From: Shewanella psychrophila
GTDB taxonomy: Bacteria; Pseudomonadota; Gammaproteobacteria; Enterobacterales; Shewanellaceae
Direction of reading: 5' to 3'
Assembly (NCBI RefSeq): GCF_002005305.1
Contig: NZ_CP014782.1
Span: 3,658,001-3,722,000, forward strand
DNA: 64,000 nt
A program made the translations under genes and the position numbers. Numbering within the stretch: position 1 is the stretch's first letter; every line of letters begins with the position of its first letter. The notes beneath the pieces were generated by a model that did no database searches, had not been told where the DNA came from, and worked only from the letters and a program-made list of their open reading frames with translations. Shown one piece after another: positions 26,397 to 35,871 of this stretch.

Positions 26397-26912
26397 CTAT
26401 TTCAACTCGCGGTAGGTCTCAGTGCTCCAATCGAACACATATTCGACACCTTGCCATTGGTAAATGGTACGGCCATCTCTTTGCATGACACGAGCATTTT
26501 CAGGCAGGCTCTTCAGCCCGGATGCATATTGCACACTGGTAGTTACTCGCTGGGGAGCCGCGATTGATTTAGGCGGAGTAGGCTCTCTTTTTACTGCTCG
26601 GCGCTCATTGTAATAGTAGCTGTCATAGCGATTATAACGATAAGGATAGCGCCAATTATTACGCCAATAAGGACGATACCAATTGTTGTTCCAACTGCTA
26701 TTCCAACCATGGTTCCAAGAAGGATTGTTCCAGTAAGGCGAGCCAGTTCCTATGCCAACGCCGATTCCAGTGCCCCAACTGCTGCTCCAAGTTGGCTGAA
26801 CCCAGACATTACTGCTCCAATTGAAGCGATCACTTGCTTGTAGGCCTAAGCTAAAAAGAGAGAGCAAACCAGACAGCAGTATAGCTTGTACAACACGAGA
26901 TATTTTGCCCAT
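26397..26912 (-). CDS. Exported Trp/Asn/Tyr-rich protein
   Basis: A 171-residue protein with a signal peptide (about 1-26, ending LGLQA). The mature N-terminal half is low complexity, rich in W, N, S, Y and R (for example NHGWNSSWNNNWYRPYWRNN). The C-terminal 45 residues form a more ordered segment (LPENARVMQRDGRTIYQWQGVEYVFDW) resembling small beta modules of cell-surface proteins. A good ribosome site (AGAGGAGA) precedes the ATG. Probably periplasmic or outer-membrane associated; function unknown. Confidence 0.65.
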   Translation of the reverse strand: MGKISRVVQAILLSGLLSLFSLGLQASDRFNWSSNVWVQPTWSSSWGTGIGVGIGTGSPYWNNPSWNHGWNSSWNNNWYRPYWRNNWRYPYRYNRYDSYYYNERRAVKREPTPPKSIAAPQRVTTSVQYASGLKSLPENARVMQRDGRTIYQWQGVEYVFDWSTETYRELK

Positions 26913-27123
26913 TACCGTCTCCTCTAAAACTCACCCTTTGATAGAGTGCAAACTTAGTTCTGCCTTTATAATATACCTATTGGGCCGCTAATTAAACGTC
27001 ATCATAATTTACCACTAACTTAACTAATTATTATCTTGCTCTATATAAAGTTAAGCGGTTAAACATGCGTACTAAAAATGCTATAGTGCGCGCCATATCA
27101 CATTTTTATGGCAGCAAGTATCA

Positions 27124-28593
27124 ATGAGTTTTAAGGATCTGCGCAGTTTTATCGCCCACCTGGAAAGTCAGGGTGAACTAAAGCGTATCAGCCATCCCGT
27201 CGACCCTCACCTTGAGATGACGGAGATTTCCGACCGAGTGCTCCGTGCTAAAGGTCCAGCTCTACTGTTCGAGAACCCTGTCGGCAACGAGATGCCTGTG
27301 CTGGCTAACCTTTTTGGCACACCTAAACGTGTAGCCATGGCACTGGGTAAAGAAGATCCTCTGGCCCTGCGTGAAGTCGGAGAGCTACTGGCTTTCCTTA
27401 AAGAGCCTGAGCCGCCTCGCGGCTTCAAGGATGCGATATCTAAGATACCAAAATTCAAGCAAGCCTTGAATATGCCGCCTAAGTCAGTGCGCAATCCTCC
27501 CTGTCAGCAAGTTATAAAAACAGGTGATGATGTTGATCTGACTAAGCTGCCCATCCAACACTGTTGGCCCGGTGATGCCGCTCCCCTAGTGACTTGGGGA
27601 TTGACCATCACTAAGGGACCCCGCCAGAAGCGTCAGAATCTGGGCATATACCGCCAGCAGCTGCTAGGTAAAGATAAGCTGATCATGCGCTGGCTAGATC
27701 ATCGCGGCGGCGCGTTAGACTTTAAAGATTTTAAAGAGAAACACCCGGGTGAGCGTTACCCGGTTGTAGTGGCGCTAGGTGCAGATCCGGTCACTATCTT
27801 AGGTGCAGTCACACCAGTACCCGACTCTATGAGTGAATATGCCTTCGCAGGCCTGCTTCGTGGCGAGCGCACCGAAGTCTGTAAAGCTTTAAGCTGTGAC
27901 TTAGAAGTGCCCGCCACCAGCGAAATCATCTTAGAAGGTTATATAGACCCTGAAGAGATGGCCGAAGAAGGCCCCTATGGTGATCATACGGGATATTACA
28001 ACGAGACAGATAAATTCCCTGTCTTCACCGTGACCCATATCACCCACAGAAAAGATGCCATCTACCATAGCACCTACACAGGCCGTCCACCGGATGAACC
28101 AGCCATGTTAGGTGTGGCACTCAATGAAATATTTGTGCCTATCCTACGCAAGCAGTACCCCGAGATCATCGATTTCTATTTGCCACCGGAAGGTTGCTCC
28201 TATCGCATGGCTGTGATCTCTATCCGTAAGCAGTACCCAGGTCACGCTAAACGCGTGATGATGGGCGCTTGGTCCTTCCTGCGTCAGTTTATGTACACCA
28301 AGTTCATCATAGTCGTGGACGAAGATGTTAACTGCCGTGATTGGAACGATGTGATCTGGGCTATAACGACCCGTATGGATCCAAAACGCGATACCGTAAT
28401 GATAGAGCATACACCTATCGACTATCTGGATTTTGCCTCTCCCGTTGCAGGTCTAGGCTCTAAAATGGGCATGGACGCAACCAACAAGTGGCCAGGCGAA
28501 ACCGATCGTGAATGGGGTACGCCAATCGTGATGGATGAAGCCGTCAAACAGAAAGTCGACGATATGTGGGCCGACTTAGGTTTAGATACCTAA
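27124..28593 (+). CDS. ubiD: 4-hydroxy-3-polyprenylbenzoate decarboxylase
   Basis: A 489-residue prenyl-FMN-dependent decarboxylase of ubiquinone synthesis. It starts MSFKDLRSFIAHLESQGELKRI and contains the family landmarks LPIQHCWPGDAAPLVTWGLTITKGP, NLGIYRQQLLGKDKLIMRW, the catalytic EGPYGDHTGYYNETDKFPVF region with Arg/Glu/Glu, and GRPPDEPAMLG. Length is normal. fre follows after 214 nt on the same strand, the classic ubiD-fre pair. The flavin prenyltransferase UbiX is not in the window. Confidence 0.97.
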   Translation: MSFKDLRSFIAHLESQGELKRISHPVDPHLEMTEISDRVLRAKGPALLFENPVGNEMPVLANLFGTPKRVAMALGKEDPLALREVGELLAFLKEPEPPRGFKDAISKIPKFKQALNMPPKSVRNPPCQQVIKTGDDVDLTKLPIQHCWPGDAAPLVTWGLTITKGPRQKRQNLGIYRQQLLGKDKLIMRWLDHRGGALDFKDFKEKHPGERYPVVVALGADPVTILGAVTPVPDSMSEYAFAGLLRGERTEVCKALSCDLEVPATSEIILEGYIDPEEMAEEGPYGDHTGYYNETDKFPVFTVTHITHRKDAIYHSTYTGRPPDEPAMLGVALNEIFVPILRKQYPEIIDFYLPPEGCSYRMAVISIRKQYPGHAKRVMMGAWSFLRQFMYTKFIIVVDEDVNCRDWNDVIWAITTRMDPKRDTVMIEHTPIDYLDFASPVAGLGSKMGMDATNKWPGETDREWGTPIVMDEAVKQKVDDMWADLGLDT

Positions 28594-28669
28594 CCTTAGG
28601 TTTACACTCTTTTGGTTTAGAAATTTAGTACGAACTTAGATTTCAAACTAAGCTTCCAGCTTGCGAGCA

Positions 28670-28694
28670 ATTTCCCGCTTAACCTGCGGGAAAT
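28670..28694. repeat. Inverted repeat in ubiD-fre gap
   Basis: Perfect 9-bp arms atttcccgc (28670-28678) and gcgggaaat (28686-28694), loop ttaacct. No T tract follows, so it is a hairpin of uncertain role; just downstream tttgaactttt occurs twice in tandem (about 28740-28766). Confidence 0.45.
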
Positions 28695-28807
28695 GACTAT
28701 GATTAATGTATCTGTTTTAACTTGGTTCAGAAGCAAGTGCTTTGAACTTTTAACTTTGAACTTTTAAATGGTAAAGCTCCCACAGAGGGGTTCGAAAAGG
28801 ACGTTAG

Positions 28808-29518
28808 ATGAACACCATAAGTTGTAAAATCGAAACTGTTACCCCATTCAATGATGCGGTTTATCAAATCATTCTAAAACCTGAAACAGCGTTCGATTTC
28901 AACGCCGGTCAGTACCTCTGTGTGGTTATGGGTGAAAAAGATAAACGCCCATTCTCTATCGCTTCAGCACCAAATGCAGAACTTATCGAACTGCATATCG
29001 GCGCCGCGGTCAGCGAAAGCTACCCGATGCAAGTCGTCGAGCGCATGAAAGATTGCCTGGCGAACGATGGTCAGATAGAAATTGAAGTTCCAGGCGGTGA
29101 GGCTCACCTGCGCCACGAGAGTCAGCGCCCTAGATTACTGATCGCTGGCGGTACAGGGTTCTCTTACATCAAGAGCATCGTCGAACAGCAGATTGCACTG
29201 GGACAGAAGATCGAAACCACTCTTTACTGGGGTTGCCGTAACGCCGATGCCATGTATTACGAGACGATTGCCCGTGAATGGCACGATGCCCATCCATGGT
29301 TGCATTTCGTTCCTGTACTGGAAGAAGCTGGCGGAGATTGGAAAGGTAAGAAGGCTAACCTGTTAGCCCAGATCAAGGCCGATTTCATTAGCTTACATGG
29401 TTATGATATCTATATTGCTGGCCGTTTTGATATGGTGGGTGCAGCCAGGGAAGTCTTCCGCGCCATAGGTGTTGAGGAAGAGCATCTCTACGGCGATGCG
29501 TTTGCGTTTATTAAGTAA
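28808..29518 (+). CDS. fre: NAD(P)H-flavin reductase
   Basis: A 236-residue ferredoxin-NADP reductase-fold enzyme that reduces free FMN/FAD/riboflavin with NAD(P)H. FAD/flavin-site motif RPFSIASAP, NAD-binding LLIAGGTGFSYIKSIVEQ and the C-terminal YIAGRFDMVGAAREVF are present. It follows ubiD, where reduced flavin could feed UbiX-type prenyl-flavin formation. A CTAG-type palindrome lies 14 nt after the stop. Confidence 0.94.
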   Translation: MNTISCKIETVTPFNDAVYQIILKPETAFDFNAGQYLCVVMGEKDKRPFSIASAPNAELIELHIGAAVSESYPMQVVERMKDCLANDGQIEIEVPGGEAHLRHESQRPRLLIAGGTGFSYIKSIVEQQIALGQKIETTLYWGCRNADAMYYETIAREWHDAHPWLHFVPVLEEAGGDWKGKKANLLAQIKADFISLHGYDIYIAGRFDMVGAAREVFRAIGVEEEHLYGDAFAFIK

Positions 29519-29532
29519 ACGCCAGTTTACTC

Positions 29533-29565
29533 GTTCCTAGGGGCTAAGTGCTAGAACCTAGGAAC
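29533..29565. repeat. CTAG-core inverted repeat, copy 2
   Basis: Perfect 9-bp arms gttcctagg (29533-29541) and cctaggaac (29557-29565) between the convergent fre and regulator genes; shares its arms with the element after purH (3725-3751). Possible bidirectional terminator. Confidence 0.55.
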
Positions 29566-29568
29566 TCT

Positions 29569-30882
29569 TTATAATTCAACCTTCTCATATTTAGTCCAGG
29601 CGACGATATTGCCCATCAAGGGCACAATCCAAACCGCCGTCGTTTCATCTTTGTAGATTCGATAATAATACAACTCTTCATCGCGGATATTGTGCTTTCT
29701 GATCTCACGATAGAAATGCATTGCCGATGAGCTGACCGCATCGGGTTTTATCAGGTCTTTCTGGCTCACATCCACCTTAAACACATCGACAGCCATATTA
29801 TTGATGGTCTGCTTATACTGTTTAAATTGACCCCGAATCTTGTACTTAATCGGCGTAGTCAAACAGTCTTCATCGGTGATACAGGTCGATGAGTAGAACT
29901 TTCCCGTATCATCTCCTTCATACACCATAGAGACACTCAAGTCGGCACGCACAAGCAGCTCCTTAGCTACCGGAAAATAAACGTCGCCGTGATAATGATG
30001 CTCAATAAGCTCAGGAACAAGCTCAGTACCGCCAGCTTCTTCGTTAAATACTTCATTATTAGGGATGAGAATTCGGTTATAGCGAATGCGACTCTCCATC
30101 TTATCGGTCAACGCCATAAATTGACTCATATTCAGGCCGGCGGGCTTAAGGTCGATTGAGGTAATATTGATAAGTTGCTCTGCAGGACACGCTCCCAGTT
30201 CACCATTTGGACAAACTGCAAATGAATAATGATTACCATCGGTTAGCGCAAAGGCATTAAAGTTATCGATCCCCTTAATCGAATTTGATTCAGGAGCGAT
30301 ATGTTTCTGCCACATAGAAGGATGAAGCTGATTGACGCCATCGGGATAAATAAGCTGAGCGCTACCGATAGTTCCACCTATGTTGAGTGGGATATCTCTA
30401 TCGCTATTCCACTTATTGGTCTCCTCAATCACACTGTAATGATCGCTGTTAAACCAACAGATCCCAGTGATCAGCAACAACATCAGTACCCCAGTAATTT
30501 TCACCACCAGCGAGACGTGAAAGCGCGCCTTTGTTATCGACTCGCTATCTTTGACCTGAGGCACTTCGGTATCAGGCCTTGCTGATACGTGTACTTGATA
30601 ACCCCGTCTTGCTATGGTTTTCAGTTGGACTTCGGGATAGGGCTCCAGCTTCTTCCTCAATGTACTGATACACTGAGTCAGCGATGTTGCCGCCACTACG
30701 CGATCGGGCCAGCCCTGCTCTAGCAGGACCTCTTTTCCACAGATAACATCTGGAACAGAAAGAAGATAGGTTAATACAGCCGACTCAGAAAAAGTCAGGT
30801 CTATGGTTTCGCCACTGGTTTGATCGACGAGATGTTTTGCTTCGCTATCTAACTCCAGATAAGGAGTAACTTTTAACAACAC
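29569..30882 (-). CDS. ToxR/CadC-like membrane transcription regulator
   Basis: A 437-residue one-component regulator. The N-terminal OmpR-type winged helix (about 1-100) includes LTFSESAVLTYLLSVPDVIC, TSLTQCISTLRKKLEPY and TIARRGYQV. A single TM helix (about 123-144) leads to a large periplasmic sensor domain (about 145-437), which carries cysteine pairs (CPNGELGACPAE, CITDEDCLTTP) that could form disulfides. The sensor has no recognised family. Target genes are unknown; flanking genes are convergent or distant. Confidence 0.85.
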   Translation of the reverse strand: MLLKVTPYLELDSEAKHLVDQTSGETIDLTFSESAVLTYLLSVPDVICGKEVLLEQGWPDRVVAATSLTQCISTLRKKLEPYPEVQLKTIARRGYQVHVSARPDTEVPQVKDSESITKARFHVSLVVKITGVLMLLLITGICWFNSDHYSVIEETNKWNSDRDIPLNIGGTIGSAQLIYPDGVNQLHPSMWQKHIAPESNSIKGIDNFNAFALTDGNHYSFAVCPNGELGACPAEQLINITSIDLKPAGLNMSQFMALTDKMESRIRYNRILIPNNEVFNEEAGGTELVPELIEHHYHGDVYFPVAKELLVRADLSVSMVYEGDDTGKFYSSTCITDEDCLTTPIKYKIRGQFKQYKQTINNMAVDVFKVDVSQKDLIKPDAVSSSAMHFYREIRKHNIRDEELYYYRIYKDETTAVWIVPLMGNIVAWTKYEKVEL

Positions 30883-31095
30883 ACACCTCTTTAAATCTCA
30901 ATCCTTCCTCGAAAAACATGTAAAACGAGTCTTTGAGGTCAGGTAGAGATCTATCTATTATTATTCTAGGTTCAGGTTTTGAAAGATACTGGGATTACCA
31001 GCTCAAATCAAACACTATATCCGACTTAACTCGATGCTGGTATTCAATGATTTAAAGAGGGAGACTTTACTACCAAGCCTTTGAGCCTTCAGCAT

Positions 31096-31308
31096 TTATG
31101 CTTCGGCTCCTCGGAATTCTAAAATATCTCCAGGTTGGCAGTTGAGGTATGCGCAGATACTGGCCAAGGTTTCAAATCGCACTCCTTTCACCTTGCCTCT
31201 TTTTAGCAGAGAAAGGTTGGCTTCGGTGATGCCGATAGCCTTTGCCAGTTCCTTCGAACTCACCTTACGCACCGCCATCATGACATCTAAATTAACGACT
31301 ATTTCCAT
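31096..31308 (-). CDS. Xre-family HTH protein, YozG-like
   Basis: A 70-residue DNA-binding protein consisting of one Cro/C1 helix-turn-helix: VRKVSSKELAKAIGITEANLSLLKRGKVKGVRFETLASICAYLNCQPGDILEF. Small Xre proteins of this type are regularly encoded next to DUF2975 membrane proteins, as here. The ATG at 31308 is chosen; a GTG six codons upstream is possible. It is the second gene of a two-gene operon and probably autoregulatory. Confidence 0.88.
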   Translation of the reverse strand: MEIVVNLDVMMAVRKVSSKELAKAIGITEANLSLLKRGKVKGVRFETLASICAYLNCQPGDILEFRGAEA

Positions 31309-31340
31309 AATTTTGGGGCCCAACACGCTAGAAGTAACAT

Positions 31341-31868
31341 TTAGATAAACTCTTTGTTTTCGGCTTCGATCTCTTTCGCCGCCTTCAATAAGTAAACGAT
31401 CAACAGCATCAGCAAAAGGGTGGTAATGTTACCGAATTCAAGCCCAAGCTCTATGCTGGTATGTTCAAAAAATTGCTTATGATAGTAGCCAGTCGCCAGA
31501 TGTTGAACGATCTCTAGCACGATATCCAACACTTTCAGCCATATTAACCAGAGGTAACAACGCATCGCCTCATTGCCAAAAAACTGCCCTTGTTGAAAGT
31601 GACTCAACAGGCGTTGCAACCAATAAATTCCCACAAATAAGGTGATTAATAGCGGCGCCTGAATAGCCATCAGTACAGCACGGCTTGCACCATCATGATG
31701 CCAAAGATCGAGAAACAACATATTGGTCTCGAAACGTATTTCATCCAGCACCAAGTAGCTATAGCCCAGATAAACCACCACAGCTGCCGTAGCCACTAAT
31801 ACCAAAACCCTGAAAAAACCGCTGATCTTCATCAACTTCTGCATGCTCGCGTTAATTGCCACAATCAT
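31341..31868 (-). CDS. DUF2975 membrane protein
   Basis: A 175-residue protein with four likely TM helices (FFRVLVLVATAAVVVYLGYSY; AVLMAIQAPLLITLFVGIYW; CYLWLIWLKVLDIVLEIV; ITTLLLMLLIVYLLKAA) and the FQQGQFFGNEAMR loop typical of DUF2975. It is paired with the Xre regulator 32 nt downstream. The start is uncertain: 31868 has AAGGGA very close; a frame to 31928 also exists. Function unknown; such pairs are thought to form a membrane-linked regulatory unit. Confidence 0.75.
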   Translation of the reverse strand: MIVAINASMQKLMKISGFFRVLVLVATAAVVVYLGYSYLVLDEIRFETNMLFLDLWHHDGASRAVLMAIQAPLLITLFVGIYWLQRLLSHFQQGQFFGNEAMRCYLWLIWLKVLDIVLEIVQHLATGYYHKQFFEHTSIELGLEFGNITTLLLMLLIVYLLKAAKEIEAENKEFI

Positions 31869-32043
31869 TCCCTTATCTCGATTTCCACAGATTATACCAG
31901 ACAGAAACATTTCATCATAAAAAAACATTTAATTATCGTTTTACAATAATTATTTTATGTATTACTTTAATTGGGAATTCATGGATAACTGATTTGTTGA
32001 TAAAGCAGATAGGCATCTGAGCTGTTATTTAAAGGAATGAACG

Positions 32044-34110
32044 ATGAAGACACATAAGATTTTACCTAGCGTACTCTCGACAGCGCTCGCCGCTAGCTTA
32101 TTTATAACTGGCTGTTCCCAGACTCCATCACCAACTAGCTTGCCAGCTCAAGTCGCTGTCCAAGAGCAAAGTCAGCAAGTTCAACTGCTACCTGTCGAAG
32201 CCTTCTTCAACGAGCAAGGGATCAGCGGGCTCAAGAGCTCTAGTGACGGAAAATGGTTAGCCTTTTTCAAAGAGTATCAAGGTGCGAAAAACCTCTATCT
32301 GATGGCGGCAGGTGCAGACTTAGATGCATCTTTCCCTATAACTACTTCAAAAGAACCGATTCAGAGTTTTCGATGGTCAAGCCAAAACAATGAACTCTTC
32401 TATCTCAAAGACAGTGGCGGTAATGAGAACACGCAAATTTATAAGCTGACTCTGGATGTTACCCAAGCCAAGCCAACTGCCAGCGCCATAGCACTGACAA
32501 ATAATAGCGATATAAGATACGACCTGCTCAAGCAGCCAAAAGACAAGCCCAACACCTTAGTGGTCATGTCTAATCAAGATAACCCTCAGCAGATGGATCT
32601 GTACCGTATAGATATTAATTCCGCCGAAATAACCAATATTTTCTCTAACACCTACGGCTTCTCTTCTATAGAGACAAACCAACAGGGAGAGCCAGTACTT
32701 GGCACTAGCAGTAACCCGGACAATACTTCCGATCTTTACGCCAAAATTGATGGCAAATGGACCAGTTTGATTAAGACCCAATTTGGTGAAGACATCGATA
32801 TTCTTAGCTTTGATGAAGATAACAACTTAGCCTACCTCAGAGCCAATATCCAAGGTCGTGACAAGCAGCAGCTATTACGCCTCAATATAACCACAGGAAA
32901 ACTGCTCACCCTACATCAAGACCCCATGAATGAATCTGATGTCTATGATGTGCTCTTTAACGATGAAGGCACACCACTTGCCGTCTCCTATTATGGCGGT
33001 CGCCTGCGCACTTATCCGCTGGATAAGACCTTTGCCAGCAACTGGAAAAAAATTAACGACCACTTCACTCAAGATATCGAGATAACCATCACCGACAGAA
33101 ACGAGAAAACCGGCCTGTGGCAGCTACATACCGCCAGCGATGTCGATATGGGCAGCGACTACCGCTTCGATGCCAATACTGGACTGGTGAGCCTTTTGCT
33201 TGAACAAGAAGCATCGATTAATCCTGAGCTACTATCAAAACGTCAGTCCATCACTTACCAGGCACGAGACGGCGTCAACATACAAGCCTACCTGACCCTG
33301 CCAAAGGGTCAGAGTAAAAACCTGCCAACGATTATTCTTCCCCATGGCGGCCCCTGGGCCCGTGATTACTGGACACTCAGCTCAGGTTACTTCAGTCCCA
33401 TCGCCCAGCTGCTAGCAAACCGAGGCTACGCCGTACTGCAACCAAATTTCCGCGCATCGACGGGCTTTGGTAAACGTTTCCTCAACTTAGGCAATAAGAA
33501 CTGGGGGACGGGTAGCATGCAGGACGATTTAACCGATGGTGCACACTACCTTATCGACCAAGGCATTGCCGATAAACAAAGGTTAGGCATCATGGGGGCA
33601 TCTTACGGTGGCTATGCGGCCCTTGCTGGCGCGACCTTTACCCCTGATCTTTATCAGGCAGTGATCTCCTATGTTGGGCCTTCGAGTCTTATCACCTTAC
33701 TCGAATCATTCCCGCCACGCTTTCGTCCATACCTTGGACAGTTTTACAGCGCGGTAGGCGACCCAGAAATAGCAGCCGATAGAGAAGATATGCTGGCACG
33801 TTCACCCATCAAGTTCGTCGATCGCATCAAGGCACCGCTAATGCTAGTGCAAGGGGCTAATGATCCCAGAGTCACCCAGCTTGAATCCGATAATATTGCT
33901 CGAGTGATGTATAAGCAAAACCTACCCGTTGAATATATTCTGGCAAAAGATGAAGGTCATGGATTTAGGAAGCGTGAAAATAAGCTGGCCTATATCGTCG
34001 CAATGGAGCAGTTCTTCGCTGAGCACTTAGGCGGACGAGTGGATAACAAGGTCACCCCCTCACTCGCCAATCACCTGGACACGCTAAAAGTTGATGTGAG
34101 CCAGTTATAA
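32044..34110 (+). CDS. S9-family prolyl oligopeptidase lipoprotein
   Basis: A 688-residue exported serine peptidase. The signal peptide ends in a lipobox (FITGCS). The N-terminal half is a seven-bladed propeller (SSDGKWLAFFKEYQGAKNLYLM, FRWSSQNNELFYLKDSGG). The alpha/beta-hydrolase domain (about 400-670) has LPHGGPWARDYW, the nucleophile Ser520 in MGASYGGYAAL, the Asp in GANDPRV and the His in DEGHGF. It should cleave short peptides in the periplasm or at the outer membrane, fitting the proteolytic lifestyle of marine Shewanella. A CTAG-type hairpin follows the stop by 6 nt. Confidence 0.93.
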   Translation: MKTHKILPSVLSTALAASLFITGCSQTPSPTSLPAQVAVQEQSQQVQLLPVEAFFNEQGISGLKSSSDGKWLAFFKEYQGAKNLYLMAAGADLDASFPITTSKEPIQSFRWSSQNNELFYLKDSGGNENTQIYKLTLDVTQAKPTASAIALTNNSDIRYDLLKQPKDKPNTLVVMSNQDNPQQMDLYRIDINSAEITNIFSNTYGFSSIETNQQGEPVLGTSSNPDNTSDLYAKIDGKWTSLIKTQFGEDIDILSFDEDNNLAYLRANIQGRDKQQLLRLNITTGKLLTLHQDPMNESDVYDVLFNDEGTPLAVSYYGGRLRTYPLDKTFASNWKKINDHFTQDIEITITDRNEKTGLWQLHTASDVDMGSDYRFDANTGLVSLLLEQEASINPELLSKRQSITYQARDGVNIQAYLTLPKGQSKNLPTIILPHGGPWARDYWTLSSGYFSPIAQLLANRGYAVLQPNFRASTGFGKRFLNLGNKNWGTGSMQDDLTDGAHYLIDQGIADKQRLGIMGASYGGYAALAGATFTPDLYQAVISYVGPSSLITLLESFPPRFRPYLGQFYSAVGDPEIAADREDMLARSPIKFVDRIKAPLMLVQGANDPRVTQLESDNIARVMYKQNLPVEYILAKDEGHGFRKRENKLAYIVAMEQFFAEHLGGRVDNKVTPSLANHLDTLKVDVSQL

Positions 34111-34116
34111 TACTCG

Positions 34117-34149
34117 TTAGGTCCTAGATCCCTAGGTTCTAGGACCTAA
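34117..34149. repeat. CTAG-core inverted repeat, copy 3
   Basis: Perfect 11-bp arms ttaggtcctag (34117-34127) and ctaggacctaa (34139-34149) with loop atccctaggtt, which itself contains cctagg. It fills the gap between convergent peptidase and NhaC genes, so a bidirectional terminator role is plausible. Confidence 0.6.
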
Positions 34150-34158
34150 GCACCTTGT

Positions 34159-35652
34159 TTACGCACTCACCTCTTCGAGATCAGGCATATCTTCAAGTTT
34201 CTCTATCTTAAAGTTGAAGTAGGCATAAGTGCCACTCACTAAGGGGCAGACTAAATTAAAGAAGGCGTAAGGTAGGTAAGCTATGGTGGCGACACCTAAT
34301 GTACTGGCCATGTATGCACCACAGGTATTCCATGGCACCAGTGGGCTGGTGATAGTAGCCGAATCTTCCAAGGCACGGCTCAGATTTACCGCAGCCAGAC
34401 CGCGCTTAGTGTACTCCACCTTCAACATACGCCCCGGCAAGATGATGGCAATAAACTGATCTGCAGTGATCAGGTTAGCACCAATACAGGTCGCCAGAGT
34501 CGTGATGATTAAACTACCGCTGGATGTCACTAATCCGAGAATACTCTGCAAGATACGCTTGAGCAGTCCCGTGACCTCCATGATCCCGCCAAATGCCATG
34601 GCACAGAGGATTAACCATACAGTATTGGTCATCTGGCTCATGCCACCTCGGCTAAGTAGGCTATCGAGCACTTCATCACCTGTGTTGGCTACATAACCAT
34701 TGAACATGGCAGTCCAGATCCCTTTCACCATAGCCACAATTGGAGGCAAACTATCGTCATTAACGAAGGCTATGATGCTATCGAACTGGAATAACGCTGC
34801 GCAAGCTGCTCCTGCAATAGTGCCAAGAATAACAGTAGGAAATGCCGGCATCTTCTTATAAGCCAACACCAATACCACCAACAGAGGTAACAGGAGGTGA
34901 ACGCCAGGATTAAACTGAGTTTGCAATAAATCCATGGTCAATTGCAGATCACCTGCCTGTCCGCTGGCCTCACTGGTGAAACCTAAGATCAGGAAACATA
35001 TCATGGCGATGATGATGCTCGGTACCGTGGTCCATACCATGTGGCGAATATGGCTAAATATATCGGTTCCCGCTACCGCAGGTGCCAGATTAGTGGTATC
35101 GGACATGGGCGACATCTTATCGCCAAAATAGGCACCACTGATAATGGCACCGGCGGTGATCTCCACACTCAGCCCCATAGCTGCAGCAACACCAACCAAA
35201 GCAATACCCAGAGTACCCGCCACAGTCCAGGAACTACCGATACTTAAGGCAACTACGGCACACAAGAGACAGGATGCGGCATAGAAATATTCAGGATTGA
35301 GCACCAACATGCCGTAATAGATCATGGTCGGCACTGTGCCTGCGAGTATCCAGGTGCCGATCAGTGAGCCCACGGCAAATAAGATCAACAAGGCGCCGGT
35401 AGACACGCCAACACTCTTGACGATACCCGCTTCCATCTCCTTCCAGCTATAGCCATTCTTTACCCCAATAACCAGGGCGATACAGGCTGCCATGATAAGG
35501 GCTATCTGGTTCGCACCATAAGAGCTATCAGACGAATATAGGTAAACCGCACTGGCCAACATGAGCACCAGGGCAAAGATGGGAATGAGGGCGTCGAGCA
35601 GGCTGGGAAGCTTGTGTTTGTTTGACTGGGGAGCTGATGTCGAAGTCATCAT
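34159..35652 (-). CDS. nhaC: NhaC-family sodium-coupled antiporter
   Basis: A 497-residue inner-membrane transporter with about 12 hydrophobic helices. Family motifs include GSSWTVAGTLGIALVGVAAAMG, ISGAYFGDKMSPMSDTTNLAPAVAGTDIFSHIRHM and LVPWNTCGAYMASTLGV. NhaC members exchange Na+ and H+, and some relatives carry organic ions such as malate or lysine. The location beside the saccharopine/aminotransferase cluster makes amino-acid transport worth considering. The ATG at 35652 has AAGGAA upstream; the longer frame to 35685 has no site. Confidence 0.88.
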   Translation of the reverse strand: MMTSTSAPQSNKHKLPSLLDALIPIFALVLMLASAVYLYSSDSSYGANQIALIMAACIALVIGVKNGYSWKEMEAGIVKSVGVSTGALLILFAVGSLIGTWILAGTVPTMIYYGMLVLNPEYFYAASCLLCAVVALSIGSSWTVAGTLGIALVGVAAAMGLSVEITAGAIISGAYFGDKMSPMSDTTNLAPAVAGTDIFSHIRHMVWTTVPSIIIAMICFLILGFTSEASGQAGDLQLTMDLLQTQFNPGVHLLLPLLVVLVLAYKKMPAFPTVILGTIAGAACAALFQFDSIIAFVNDDSLPPIVAMVKGIWTAMFNGYVANTGDEVLDSLLSRGGMSQMTNTVWLILCAMAFGGIMEVTGLLKRILQSILGLVTSSGSLIITTLATCIGANLITADQFIAIILPGRMLKVEYTKRGLAAVNLSRALEDSATITSPLVPWNTCGAYMASTLGVATIAYLPYAFFNLVCPLVSGTYAYFNFKIEKLEDMPDLEEVSA

Positions 35653-35871
35653 TTGTTCCTTGTGGTTATGTATTCTCAGGCCCAACTAGATCGATAAACG
35701 AATACCATTCATCCGATGGCTTATTCTTAGCTAGGGCGAACATCCTTACATAAAATTAACAACGAGATCTAGATCACATTAGGAGTGGATGTGAGTCCAA
35801 GCCAGGTTCCCCAGGCTGAACTCCCGTACTAATAGACTATAAATTCAATTCGAACGTGACATCCCAACTAT

